From positions 1 through 47,519 of the IMG/VR virus record IMGVR_UViG_3300025151_006999: a DNA stretch of 47,519 nt; one strand, 5' to 3'. The notes under the pieces are model-generated. The model searched no databases and was not told the DNA's origin. It saw only the letters and a program-made list of their open reading frames with translations. This DNA comes from a virus. Each line of letters opens with the position of its first letter. Within the stretch, counting starts at the first letter, position 1. The position numbers and the translations under genes are program-made. Below are positions 8,995-16,234 of this stretch, in pieces.

Positions 8995-9002
8995 TATAAA
9001 TA
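8995..9002 (-). promoter_or_regulatory. TATTTATA octamer upstream of the 59-residue gene
   Basis: The coding strand reads TATTTATAAATAAAC, with the octamer 11 bases before the ATG of the small tail-operon gene. The sequence is nearly palindromic, so the T4 late-promoter core TATAAATA can be read on both strands here. Confidence 0.22.
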
Positions 9003-9007
9003 GTTTA

Positions 9008-11134
9008 TTAGCTTTTATAGGCTGACATTAGCATAGTCGATCCTACTTTTCTTCCTTCTAAGTTTATAACCTTACCGCCTTCTACAGCAGATATTAATTT
9101 TTTTAGTAAGTCATTAGTTTCTTTACCAAATTGAGTACCACCGGCCATTACTAAAGAATCTTTAGGATTAGCTCTTATAGTAAAATCGTCTAATTTAATT
9201 TTTCTTACTCTACTAGCTGCATCTCTTTCTTCCTGACTAAGGTTATATTGAGAAGTATCAGCATAAGGGTTTCTAGATGAACGCATTAGATTCGCCATCT
9301 GCCTCTTATTCTCAGCTTTGTCAGCCATATCAATTAATTTAGCTGCTTCTGCTCTGTCTATCTTATCTTCTTGAGCAAGTTTGCTTACTCTTTGTTCTCT
9401 TTCGAATTCCTCAGAAGCACCTGATAGCCATGCTAATCTCTTAAGTACCCTTGGTAAAATTGAAGTAAACATATCTAATACTCCCGATCCAACTAAATTA
9501 GCAAATTGGTCTTTAGCATTACTTAGTGCATTATTGAATTTTTCTTGAGCAGTTATAGCCTCCATAGTCTGTTTAAAGGTCATACCTTTTAAAATTCCAG
9601 CTTCTATTTCTGCTCTTTGCTCAGCATCAGCAACTCCTTCTAATTTTTTAGCGAGTTTTCCTTGGTCTGCTTCAAGTTTTTTAGTTAATGTTCTGGCTTT
9701 TATAAATTCTTCATTAGAAAGTCCTGTAGCTTGTGCTATAGCTTCTTGTATTATTGGGCTTCTTAATTGTTCATCATTAAGATTTCTAGTTTGCTTTAAT
9801 ACTTCTTCAGTTGCTCCTGCTATATCTCCAGTAGCAGCAAGTGCTCTTGCTCTTTCAAAATTAAACTGTCTACCGGTTAATAGTTCAGCTTCAAGTTCAG
9901 CTCCAATTGATTGTTCGAAGTCTAATAGTCCACTTGCTATATTACTAGCTTGTTGTAGAGAAACACCGAACCTTCTAGTTTGTAATACAGCATTAGCTAG
10001 TTCGTCTCCTTGAAAGTTAAAATTAGCTAGTACATCAGATGACGTATTAGCAAGTTCCTTAAATAACATACCGCCTGTAATTGTAAACCCATTAGCTTTA
10101 GCTTGTGAGTTTGCTATTCCGGCCATGTTATCAAAGACTTCTGCTGTAGTCTTACCTTGATTTTCAAATGCTGAAACTAAGTATGCTGCATTTTCACCGG
10201 CGATACCTAGTCTTTCTGTTAAAGTAGCTACAGATTCAGCTTGTTCAGCTTGAGAAAAAGTTAACACTCCTTGAGTCTCAACTAAATCCTGCAAACCTTT
10301 ATGCATCTGCTCGGTATTGAAATTAGTTTCAGTTAAGTATTGAGTGGAATCTTGTAATTGCCTATTTAATGATGCTGCTGCATCTCTGGTTAAGCCGAAA
10401 TTTTGCTGTAGATTAGTGGTTAAACTATCAGCTCTAAACAGAAGGTCCACAAAGAACTGTATAGATTTTACTATTACTCCTACAACTCCTAAACTTTTTG
10501 TAAATCCTTTAAAAACTGAGCCAACTCCAGCATTGAATACTTTAATATTTTTTGTCATGCCAGACATACCTTCTTTACCATTAACTTCAAAAGCTTTTGC
10601 TCTCATAGCTTCCATAGCTTCATCAGCATTTATTAAAGAACCAAAAAATTTATTTTTTCCTAGACGACTAAATATTTCACCTAAATTTCCTGTTCTTTTC
10701 TCTACTGCTTGAGCTGTTTTTTGATCGGCTTCTAATTGCTTTTGTTCTAAATCTAACGCTTTATTTGTATTATCTAAATCGTCTTCATTTATTTTAACAC
10801 CCAGTTGAGAAGCTCTTTGAATTTTTCTAGCTAATTTTTCTCTTTTGACTTCTAAGTTAAATATTTGTTTAGAAATATCCTTAGAGGCAACCATTCCTCT
10901 AGACATTTTAGCTTGATTACTGGCTGAATCGTCAGTAGAACGAGCTATACTTCTAAAAGCTTTACTTACATCGTTACTAACAGTTTTAAGTACGGATGCA
11001 TCTATACCATCAAAAGAGTCTTCAATAGCATCTCTTATAGATTCACCTATTTTAGCTGATACCCCTAGCAGAGTATCTTCAATGAATACTTTTATTTCTT
11101 GTATATTTTTTTTATTTTGAGGATCTATCGCCAT
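9008..11134 (-). CDS. Tail tape measure protein
   Basis: A 708-residue, mostly alpha-helical protein with long coiled-coil stretches (about residues 85-150 and 480-640), Ala/Gln/Glu-rich composition, and one hydrophobic helix at about 216-233 (GVVGVIVKSIQFFVDLL). These are the hallmarks of tape measure proteins, which set tail length and may help DNA passage through the membrane. It lies directly downstream of the frameshifting tail assembly chaperone, the classical arrangement in tailed phages. T4 gp29 (590 residues) is the functional counterpart. The coding strand reads TATTTATA 14 bases before the ATG. Confidence 0.8.
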   Translation of the reverse strand: MAIDPQNKKNIQEIKVFIEDTLLGVSAKIGESIRDAIEDSFDGIDASVLKTVSNDVSKAFRSIARSTDDSASNQAKMSRGMVASKDISKQIFNLEVKREKLARKIQRASQLGVKINEDDLDNTNKALDLEQKQLEADQKTAQAVEKRTGNLGEIFSRLGKNKFFGSLINADEAMEAMRAKAFEVNGKEGMSGMTKNIKVFNAGVGSVFKGFTKSLGVVGVIVKSIQFFVDLLFRADSLTTNLQQNFGLTRDAAASLNRQLQDSTQYLTETNFNTEQMHKGLQDLVETQGVLTFSQAEQAESVATLTERLGIAGENAAYLVSAFENQGKTTAEVFDNMAGIANSQAKANGFTITGGMLFKELANTSSDVLANFNFQGDELANAVLQTRRFGVSLQQASNIASGLLDFEQSIGAELEAELLTGRQFNFERARALAATGDIAGATEEVLKQTRNLNDEQLRSPIIQEAIAQATGLSNEEFIKARTLTKKLEADQGKLAKKLEGVADAEQRAEIEAGILKGMTFKQTMEAITAQEKFNNALSNAKDQFANLVGSGVLDMFTSILPRVLKRLAWLSGASEEFEREQRVSKLAQEDKIDRAEAAKLIDMADKAENKRQMANLMRSSRNPYADTSQYNLSQEERDAASRVRKIKLDDFTIRANPKDSLVMAGGTQFGKETNDLLKKLISAVEGGKVINLEGRKVGSTMLMSAYKS

Positions 11135-11148
11135 ATACGTCTATATAG

Positions 11149-11156
11149 TATAAATA
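11149..11156 (-). promoter_or_regulatory. TATTTATA octamer upstream of the tape measure gene
   Basis: The coding strand reads CTATTTATACTATA, with the octamer 14 bases before the tape measure ATG. This is close for a promoter but would still allow a very short leader. See findings for the set. Confidence 0.22.
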
Positions 11157-11164
11157 GGAAGCAT

Positions 11165-11413
11165 CTATTTTTTAGAACGTTTAGATGAGTAGGATGGAGA
11201 AATATTAGGACCAAAAGCTTGCTTTTGTGATTTAGCAGCTTTTTTATGATTTTTATCTACTTCTTCAAAGTGAGATTTGAGATTTTGAAAGGTAAATCTA
11301 CGTAACCATATAGGCATATTATATACATCATACCATGTATACCCGCCATTACCGTGAAATACTATTTCGTGAATTTGTGTGAATAGAGCAGTTCTATATT
11401 CAGGCGTCAGGCC
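11165..11413 (-). CDS. Tail assembly chaperone, frameshifted C-terminal extension (GT-like)
   Basis: An open frame overlapping the 3' end of the 247-residue chaperone gene, read here from the T7 run at 11420-11414 to a stop at 11165. It encodes 82 residues beginning GLTPEYRTALFTQIHEIVF and including VYNMPIWLRRFTF, then a Lys/Ser-rich tail. I know similar segments from marine myovirus proteins. The frame is closed upstream by a stop at 11429-11431 and has no ATG before the conserved block; the first ATG is in VYNM, mid-domain. It is therefore most likely made as a fusion, by a +1 or -2 shift on TTT TTT T, giving about 325 residues. This mirrors lambda G/GT and the -2 shift of phage Mu. Confidence 0.75.
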   Translation of the reverse strand, partial: GLTPEYRTALFTQIHEIVFHGNGGYTWYDVYNMPIWLRRFTFQNLKSHFEEVDKNHKKAAKSQKQAFGPNISPSYSSKRSKK

Positions 11414-12143
11414 AAAAAAAGTCGATCCCTATCGGGACGCTGACGACCTCCTTCCCGCCATTTCTATTGATAAACTCATAATCTAGATTTATATCTGGGT
11501 TTATCTCTTCATAGAATTGTCTAATTACTCTAGCATCTTTTGCTAATAAGAAATTATCAACAAAATGTCTAATATCTTTTTTTTCAGTATTCCCGTTAAC
11601 AGAAGTAATTAGGTGTTTTAATCTAGAACTAACGGAAGTTTGATTTTCTTTTTGAATTTTTTTATTTCCTTCTATTTCTTCACTAATAGCTTTTTCATCA
11701 GCTGAGTTAAGAATTTTTATAGTAACAGTATTATCTGTGTTAGGAAGGTTTATTTGAAAACTATTATTTCTATCTTTAAAAATACTATAATCTATTACTT
11801 TATGCTCTAATTTGGATAAATCAACATTAATATTCTGTCCTCCGTATTGAACCGAATAATCTTTTCCGTAAGATAAAATTCTTGCGGCTATCAGAAGGGC
11901 ATTTTTATCTCCTACTAAAATCTCATGTAATTTTATGTCTTTATCTACTATCAAAGACTGTAGTAACTTATCCATAACAGTACCTTGAACTATATAATTT
12001 GTATTAGAAAGAATATCTTCTTCCTTGGCTGTCATATACTTCATTTCTATAGTACCTGAGGAGAGAGGAGAATCTTCAGGGTATAACAGTCCTTTTGATG
12101 GTAATTCTACCGTTTCGGTAGGTAAGCTGAATTTTGAACTCAT
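11400..12143 (-). CDS. Tail assembly chaperone / T4 gp26-like baseplate chaperone family
   Basis: A 247-residue protein opening MSSKFSLPTETVELPSKG, with GTIEMKYMTAKEEDIL and a long charged helix region (DEKAISEEIEGNKK). I associate this pattern with the T4 gp26-type baseplate/tail assembly family; the precise family assignment is from memory. It lies between the tail tube and tape measure genes, where tail assembly chaperones sit. The unshifted product ends DFFWPDA at a TGA; a shift at the preceding T7 run would replace WPDA with an 82-residue domain. The 3' end has an unusual GC-rich patch. A terminator and a candidate promoter lie just upstream. The leader before the ATG (AATAAAATTT) has no Shine-Dalgarno motif. 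Confidence 0.72.
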   Translation of the reverse strand: MSSKFSLPTETVELPSKGLLYPEDSPLSSGTIEMKYMTAKEEDILSNTNYIVQGTVMDKLLQSLIVDKDIKLHEILVGDKNALLIAARILSYGKDYSVQYGGQNINVDLSKLEHKVIDYSIFKDRNNSFQINLPNTDNTVTIKILNSADEKAISEEIEGNKKIQKENQTSVSSRLKHLITSVNGNTEKKDIRHFVDNFLLAKDARVIRQFYEEINPDINLDYEFINRNGGKEVVSVPIGIDFFWPDA

Positions 12144-12171
12144 AAATTTTATTTTATATAACTTGTCTTAT

Positions 12172-12204
12172 AATAAATATACGAAAAATAAATTATGATA
12201 CAAA
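12172..12204 (-). promoter_or_regulatory. Candidate promoter for the chaperone / tape measure operon
   Basis: On the coding strand, TTTG at 12204-12201 is followed after 19 bases by TATATTTA at 12181-12174. This resembles the Bacteroidota primary sigma pattern (TTTG, then TAnnTTTG) with one mismatch in the second box. It lies directly after a terminator hairpin and about 30 bases before the chaperone ATG, which is where a new promoter is expected. TATTTATT within it (12179-12172) is also a near copy of the octamer found before other structural genes. In such AT-rich DNA, chance matches are easy. Confidence 0.3.
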
Positions 12205-12205
12205 C

Positions 12206-12230
12206 AAAAAACCCGACTAAATGCCGGGTT
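12206..12230 (-). terminator. Rho-independent terminator after the tail tube gene
   Basis: On the minus strand AACCCG (12230-12225 region) and CGGGTT (12215-12210) form a 6-bp GC-rich stem around a 9-base loop, followed by a run of T at 12210-12206. It lies in the 109-base gap between the tail tube stop and the chaperone start and is oriented to end transcription coming from the sheath/tube genes. Confidence 0.8.
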
Positions 12231-12252
12231 CTTAAATATATGTAAAGTATAA

Positions 12253-12738
12253 TTAGTAGTTTAGGATACAGTAATCCATTGATACTGTCATATTCAAGTC
12301 AACTACTTCAGAGTTTGACCAGTCATATGAACCGAAATCTGCGTTTTGTATGAATGCTCCTTTGATTATCCATTCTCCTACGATATCACCAACAGGACCT
12401 AAAATATTTAAAGTTAAGTCTTTTTTGTAGAAATCTGAATAACCAGCTCTACCTGTCACTGATTCATATGATAATCTTGCCCATTCCATTACAGCTTGTG
12501 CTCCAGAAGGTGTGATTGGATCATATAAAGTCATATCCATATCACCCCATTCTCTCTTACCACGAATCTTTCTATAAGAGTTAATATGGTCTAATTTTAT
12601 TACTTCGTCTGTAAAGTTTGGAGAAGCAACGTTTTTAACCATAAACGATGGAATACCGTCTATAAAAAGTACAAATCTATTCTGTACTTTTGGCTCAAAC
12701 GCTCTAAACATTATTTCATTTGGATCTAATACTGCCAT
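12253..12738 (-). CDS. Tail tube protein, gp19-like
   Basis: A 161-residue protein, nearly the length of T4 gp19 (163), which forms the inner tube of contractile tails. It has the family's layout: a start MAVLDPNEIMFRAFEPKVQN, the RFVLFIDGIPSFMVKN strand, an IRGKREWGDMDMTLYDPI loop, and closing strands EWIIKGAFIQNADFGSYDW and VDLNMTVSMDYC. It directly follows the sheath gene and is followed by a strong terminator, so tube protein can be made at high level independent of downstream genes. No Shine-Dalgarno is seen before the ATG (AAAAGTATAAA). Confidence 0.92.
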   Translation of the reverse strand: MAVLDPNEIMFRAFEPKVQNRFVLFIDGIPSFMVKNVASPNFTDEVIKLDHINSYRKIRGKREWGDMDMTLYDPITPSGAQAVMEWARLSYESVTGRAGYSDFYKKDLTLNILGPVGDIVGEWIIKGAFIQNADFGSYDWSNSEVVDLNMTVSMDYCILNY

Positions 12739-12758
12739 TTTATACTTTTATTATTTAT

Positions 12759-12766
12759 TATAAATA
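12759..12766 (-). promoter_or_regulatory. TATTTATA octamer upstream of the tail tube gene
   Basis: The coding strand reads TATTTATA 20 bases before the tube ATG (the plus strand reads TATAAATA, the T4 late-promoter core, in the opposite orientation to the gene). Copies occur before several structural genes in the window. It may be a late promoter element of this phage or simply reflect AT-rich leaders. Confidence 0.25.
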
Positions 12767-12779
12767 TCTATTTTTTTAA

Positions 12780-14504
12780 TTATGCTCCAAAAGATGCACC
12801 TGTTGGTTCAACTGTGAAGTCTAATACAATAAATTCTGCTGTTTTAGCTGGTTGTATAAAGATTTGACCAATCAATTGGTTTCTATCAATTACGTCAGCT
12901 GTGTTATTTGAATCATCCATTACAACTCTAAATGCATAAAGACCTTGTCTCTGTACTACTGAATCTAAGTATGGATTAACAGCTGCTAAGAATTTGTTTC
13001 TTGTATTTACTGTGTTTTGCTCGAATACTAAGTTTTGTGCTTGGTTTCCGATAAACTCTTTTAAGTCGATTAATAATCTTCTTACGTTTACTCTATCTAA
13101 AGCTCCTGCTTTAGTTTGTAAAGTCTTTTGACCAAATACTGCAATTCCGCTTCCTGGGAAAGTAGCAATCGGGTTTACTTTAGAATCATATAAAGTATCT
13201 CTTTGTGAACGAGATAATCTTCTTTCTGCTTGAATTACTCCAGCAACTCCTCCTCTTACTAATCCTGCAGGTGCAAACCAAGGTGCGTTAGCTCCATCTG
13301 TGAATGCATATACTCCAGGTATAAATGTTGAAGCAGGTGCCCATACATTTTTACCAGTAGATGATTGAGTTTGTAACCAAGGCCAGTATGCTGCTGCATA
13401 AGAACTATTTAAAGTATCTGCTTGACCAGTTACATTAGCTACTGTTGCACCATGAGCATGTAAATCTACTACTGCTATACAGTCTCCTCTATTCTCAGCT
13501 AAATCAATTAATAAGTCTACAGTTGCTCCATGATGGTTATCAACAATTCCTGGTGCTGAAATGATGTTAAATTGATAATCGTCTGAGTTATTAAGTAGTG
13601 TAATTATATTGGTATAATCACCTGTACCTAAACCTTGAGTATCTGCTGCAATATTATCATTAAAATTCATACCAGCTTTAACAATAGCTCCTTGAGCTCC
13701 GAAGAACGATCCAGATTGTGCTTTTGGTAAAGAACCAGAAGCAGCAGCTAATCTTATGCTACCGTTATTACCAATATAATTAATTGTTGGTGAATTTACT
13801 GCGCTTACTCTAATATAATTTGATCTATTTACGTATTCACCTGTAGTAGTAACATGATCATAAGTACCAGCTAAAGCTTTAGTCTGATTACCGATTACTT
13901 GTTCTATATAATTTGGTGAATTTGGATCTAGACTTAAATTGTTAAATGTTTCTAGTACTACTTTATTTTTTGTATTGTCGTCTCCTCTTCTAACAGATAA
14001 AGTAAAAGTACCTTTAGAGTTATTTACATTTGAGACCTCCCATCTCAAATTATCAGCTGATCCTGATTGTATTGAACCATCGCTATTTTCTTCTCCTACA
14101 TATGCTGTAGATGCTGTAGCGTTGTTATAGATTACTCCTTTGCCTAAAGTCTGTAATTGGAAAGGTTGAACTGATCCGTTTACAGAAGATGAAATATGTG
14201 TGTTTCCTGCTGCTGTAAATGTTCCAGTTTTTACTCTAGCTACTAATAAGCTATTTCCTCCTTGAGAAAAATAATTTTTAGCGGCGATAGATGTTAAAAA
14301 TTCTTGATTAGTAGAAGCGGATTCAAATGTATCTCCGAATACTCTTACATATTCATTATAAGAAGTAACAGTTGTAGGTACCTCTACTGGTCCTTTTACT
14401 GTAGGTCCTATTATACATGCTCCAACTTCAACTGGTGCTGGGGAGATAAAAGAAATATCATTTTCTCTTTGAAATACACCTGGGGAGATTATAGTTTCTG
14501 CCAT
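12780..14504 (-). CDS. Tail sheath protein, gp18-like
   Basis: A 574-residue contractile sheath subunit (T4 gp18 is 659). The N-terminus MAETIISPGVFQRENDISF is the classical sheath opening with the SPGV motif, followed by GACIIGPTVKGPVEVPTTV and the YNEYVRVFGD strand. The C-terminal part has the conserved handshake region: INVRRLLIDLKEF-type helix (here VNVRRLLIDLKEFIGNQAQ) and the closing IVLDFTVEPTGASFGA. The variable middle (about 100-300) is the surface-exposed domain. It is preceded by a weak terminator and a TATTTATA octamer, and no Shine-Dalgarno is seen (TTTTACCAAAC before the ATG). Confidence 0.95.
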   Translation of the reverse strand: MAETIISPGVFQRENDISFISPAPVEVGACIIGPTVKGPVEVPTTVTSYNEYVRVFGDTFESASTNQEFLTSIAAKNYFSQGGNSLLVARVKTGTFTAAGNTHISSSVNGSVQPFQLQTLGKGVIYNNATASTAYVGEENSDGSIQSGSADNLRWEVSNVNNSKGTFTLSVRRGDDNTKNKVVLETFNNLSLDPNSPNYIEQVIGNQTKALAGTYDHVTTTGEYVNRSNYIRVSAVNSPTINYIGNNGSIRLAAASGSLPKAQSGSFFGAQGAIVKAGMNFNDNIAADTQGLGTGDYTNIITLLNNSDDYQFNIISAPGIVDNHHGATVDLLIDLAENRGDCIAVVDLHAHGATVANVTGQADTLNSSYAAAYWPWLQTQSSTGKNVWAPASTFIPGVYAFTDGANAPWFAPAGLVRGGVAGVIQAERRLSRSQRDTLYDSKVNPIATFPGSGIAVFGQKTLQTKAGALDRVNVRRLLIDLKEFIGNQAQNLVFEQNTVNTRNKFLAAVNPYLDSVVQRQGLYAFRVVMDDSNNTADVIDRNQLIGQIFIQPAKTAEFIVLDFTVEPTGASFGA

Positions 14505-14531
14505 GTTTGGTAAAATTTAATTAAGTCTAAT

Positions 14532-14539
14532 TATAAATA
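14532..14539 (-). promoter_or_regulatory. TATTTATA octamer upstream of the sheath gene
   Basis: The coding strand reads TATATTTATAATTAG, with the octamer 27 bases before the sheath ATG and just after a weak terminator hairpin. The spacing would allow a short leader, so this is the best placed of the octamer copies to be a promoter element. A second copy lies at 14588-14595, on the other side of the hairpin. Confidence 0.3.
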
Positions 14540-14553
14540 TATTGTCTATATCG

Positions 14554-14574
14554 AAAAACTCTTGTTAACAGAGT
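14554..14574 (-). terminator. Weak rho-independent terminator at the end of the cassette operon
   Basis: On the minus strand ACTCT and AGAGT form a 5-bp stem around the loop GTTAACA, followed by TTTT. It lies between the small coiled-coil gene and the sheath gene, the only gap of more than 100 bases on that side of the long accessory cassette. The stem is short and AT-rich, so read-through is likely. Confidence 0.4.
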
Positions 14575-14613
14575 ATTTGTCTTCTTATATAAATAGATAC
14601 TAAAAGTCTAAAA

Positions 14614-14952
14614 TTATTTAGGAATGAAAAGGCCTTTTTCTGGATCAATAGTTCCGTCTCCGTATTTATCTCTAAGGTTTTTAGTCAAGTGAGTATTCTG
14701 ATTGTCTGTCTCTTTGATAAAACCTTCTAATGCCTTTGTTTTCTTTATAATATATAGTTCTAATTTACCTATTTCTTTAGAGATTTTTTGGTCGTATTCA
14801 TTTAGAATAAGGTTAAAAGAGCTTTTTATTTGCCTTGCTTTCAAATTACCTATTTCTACGTGTTCAGCTTCTATTAGCTCTAATCTTCTTTCAATTACTT
14901 TTACGTTATCAAATTCTTGTTTAGTAAGCTTTTTTGATCTCTTTACTGCCAT
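14614..14952 (-). CDS. Small coiled-coil hypothetical protein
   Basis: A 112-residue, highly charged protein predicted to be one long coiled coil over residues ~8-90 (heptad-like Leu/Ile spacing with Lys and Glu), ending in a conserved-looking YGDGTIDPEKGLFIP tail. I have seen this kind of tail on small phage proteins of unknown function. Its ATG lies inside the end of the last cassette gene (10-base overlap), so it is translated with the cassette, but it resembles phage housekeeping rather than glycan genes. It may be a tail assembly or scaffolding factor. Confidence 0.6.
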   Translation of the reverse strand: MAVKRSKKLTKQEFDNVKVIERRLELIEAEHVEIGNLKARQIKSSFNLILNEYDQKISKEIGKLELYIIKKTKALEGFIKETDNQNTHLTKNLRDKYGDGTIDPEKGLFIPK

Positions 14953-15593
14953 TGTATATTGTTTGGTAATTTTAAGTTAATATCCTGTATTACTGGTACT
15001 TGATTTTGTTCTAATAGTCTAGTCCATAATAAACTTCCTTCATAATCTTCTCCCATCATAGATGAAAATAGTTTATCTATTTTAATTATTTCTCTATGAA
15101 ATTTTTTAAATGGTTTAGAAAAAACTTTTTTTAATGCTTTAGGGTACGTTGTAAACATTCTTTCATCGAAAGTTTTATAATGAATAGTGCCATAAATACA
15201 GTCGTTAAATTCAAAATCTTCTAACAGTGGTCTTGATTGTAATTTAGCTTTTCTAAAGTATTCTATTAGGTCTGGGTTATATTCTATTATATCAGTATCT
15301 AAATTAGGTTTAAATTTTATACAATGGTCGTACTTGTCAATATTTTTACATAACCTTATAGCTGCATAAGTAGAATAAAGATATGAAATTCTTTTTCTAT
15401 CAAATTTAGGTTTTTCTGTCATTACAGTAAGATTACCGCAGAATTTTTTGTACCTATTAAGCTTTTTAATCCATCTTTCATTATCATTTCCTTTCCATGT
15501 GTGTACATATACGTCAGTATCTATACTTAAGAAAGGAAGTATATTATCGTTAAGGCCATGTAGGTAGCCTGATATGAATATTGCTTTAATCAT
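14943..15593 (-). CDS. Putative glycosyltransferase-like protein (R-x-R-P-D group)
   Basis: A 216-residue member of a group with four copies in this cassette (also 16667, 27606 and 34793). They share an N-terminal Rossmann-like strand (here IKAIFISGYLHG), a VYVHTWKGN segment, and a later strand ending in a basic/acidic box; here HCIKFKPNLDTD takes the place of the R-x-R-P-D seen in the 34793 copy. The layout suggests a GT-A-like sugar transferase with the acidic residues near the metal site. It overlaps the neighbouring sulfotransferase start/stop by 4 bases. It is the last glycan gene before the structural block. Confidence 0.55.
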   Translation of the reverse strand: MIKAIFISGYLHGLNDNILPFLSIDTDVYVHTWKGNDNERWIKKLNRYKKFCGNLTVMTEKPKFDRKRISYLYSTYAAIRLCKNIDKYDHCIKFKPNLDTDIIEYNPDLIEYFRKAKLQSRPLLEDFEFNDCIYGTIHYKTFDERMFTTYPKALKKVFSKPFKKFHREIIKIDKLFSSMMGEDYEGSLLWTRLLEQNQVPVIQDINLKLPNNIQWQ

Positions 15594-16234
15594 AAATCTA
15601 ACCAGTATTTAGTTGTTTTTATTTGATTCCATACTTGCTGTTCAAATTCAATCATCTGCATATAATTTCTATGAAAAAACTTTCGCTTATACCATTTTAA
15701 ATCTCTATGTTCTTTTATAGCCATTTTAACACTATCTTCAGTTGCTATATTATAATATGGTATCTCTAGTGTAGGATCAATAAAATCCTTAAATTTAGTA
15801 GATAGTAAATTTAAATCAAAAAATTTAAAGTTACAACCTTCCCATCCTGAGCCAAAATATACTTTATTAAAAAATAATTTTATAGAAGGGTTTTGAAAAT
15901 AATTGAGCTTAGGTACATAATTTCTTTCTGGTAGCATAAGAGTGGAAATAAGTTTCGGCAAATTATCATCTGGTAAATGCTGTTTTATCTTATCCGAATA
16001 AGTTTGAAGCATACAGCTAAATGCTCTATCCCAAACCTTTCTTATTGGAATATATAGAGTATGTTCAGGATTATCATGTTTTAAAACTCTGTTTACTGAG
16101 TTACTATGAAAATCTTGAAGTTCATATTTTAACCAGCCAGGATTTCTAAAATATATTTGCTTTACAGCTTGACTACCATTTTTAGCAAGACCTAGTATTG
16201 CAAAATTATTTTTAAATATATATCTAGTGCTCAT
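15590..16234 (-). CDS. Sulfotransferase-like protein
   Basis: A 214-residue protein from the ATG at 16234 (MSTRYIFKNNFAIL). A longer TTG-initiated frame would run 30 bases deeper into the upstream gene, so I chose this ATG, which leaves an 11-base overlap. The segment AILGLAKNGSQAVKQIYF fits the 5'-phosphosulfate loop of PAPS-dependent sulfotransferases, and LYIPIRKVWDRAFSCMLQTY fits the 3'-phosphate-binding R-x-x-W-x-R-x-x-S element. It probably transfers sulfate to a sugar hydroxyl. The P-loop is divergent (KNGS rather than KTGS/T), so activity is not assured. Confidence 0.6.
   Translation of the reverse strand: MSTRYIFKNNFAILGLAKNGSQAVKQIYFRNPGWLKYELQDFHSNSVNRVLKHDNPEHTLYIPIRKVWDRAFSCMLQTYSDKIKQHLPDDNLPKLISTLMLPERNYVPKLNYFQNPSIKLFFNKVYFGSGWEGCNFKFFDLNLLSTKFKDFIDPTLEIPYYNIATEDSVKMAIKEHRDLKWYKRKFFHRNYMQMIEFEQQVWNQIKTTKYWLDL

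Noticed and set aside
10344-10712. 122-codon open frame on the plus strand inside the tape measure gene
   Set aside because: It is antisense to a long, well-supported coding frame, has no recognisable domain, and every supported gene is on the minus strand. The same holds for plus-strand frames at 34314-34670, 14702-14980, 28267-28554 and others.
11414-11420. Simple homopolymer sequencing error in the chaperone gene
   Set aside because: Possible, and listed as a refutation test, but the gene is at the position of known frameshifted chaperones and the unshifted frame ends cleanly a few codons later, so I kept the recoding explanation.
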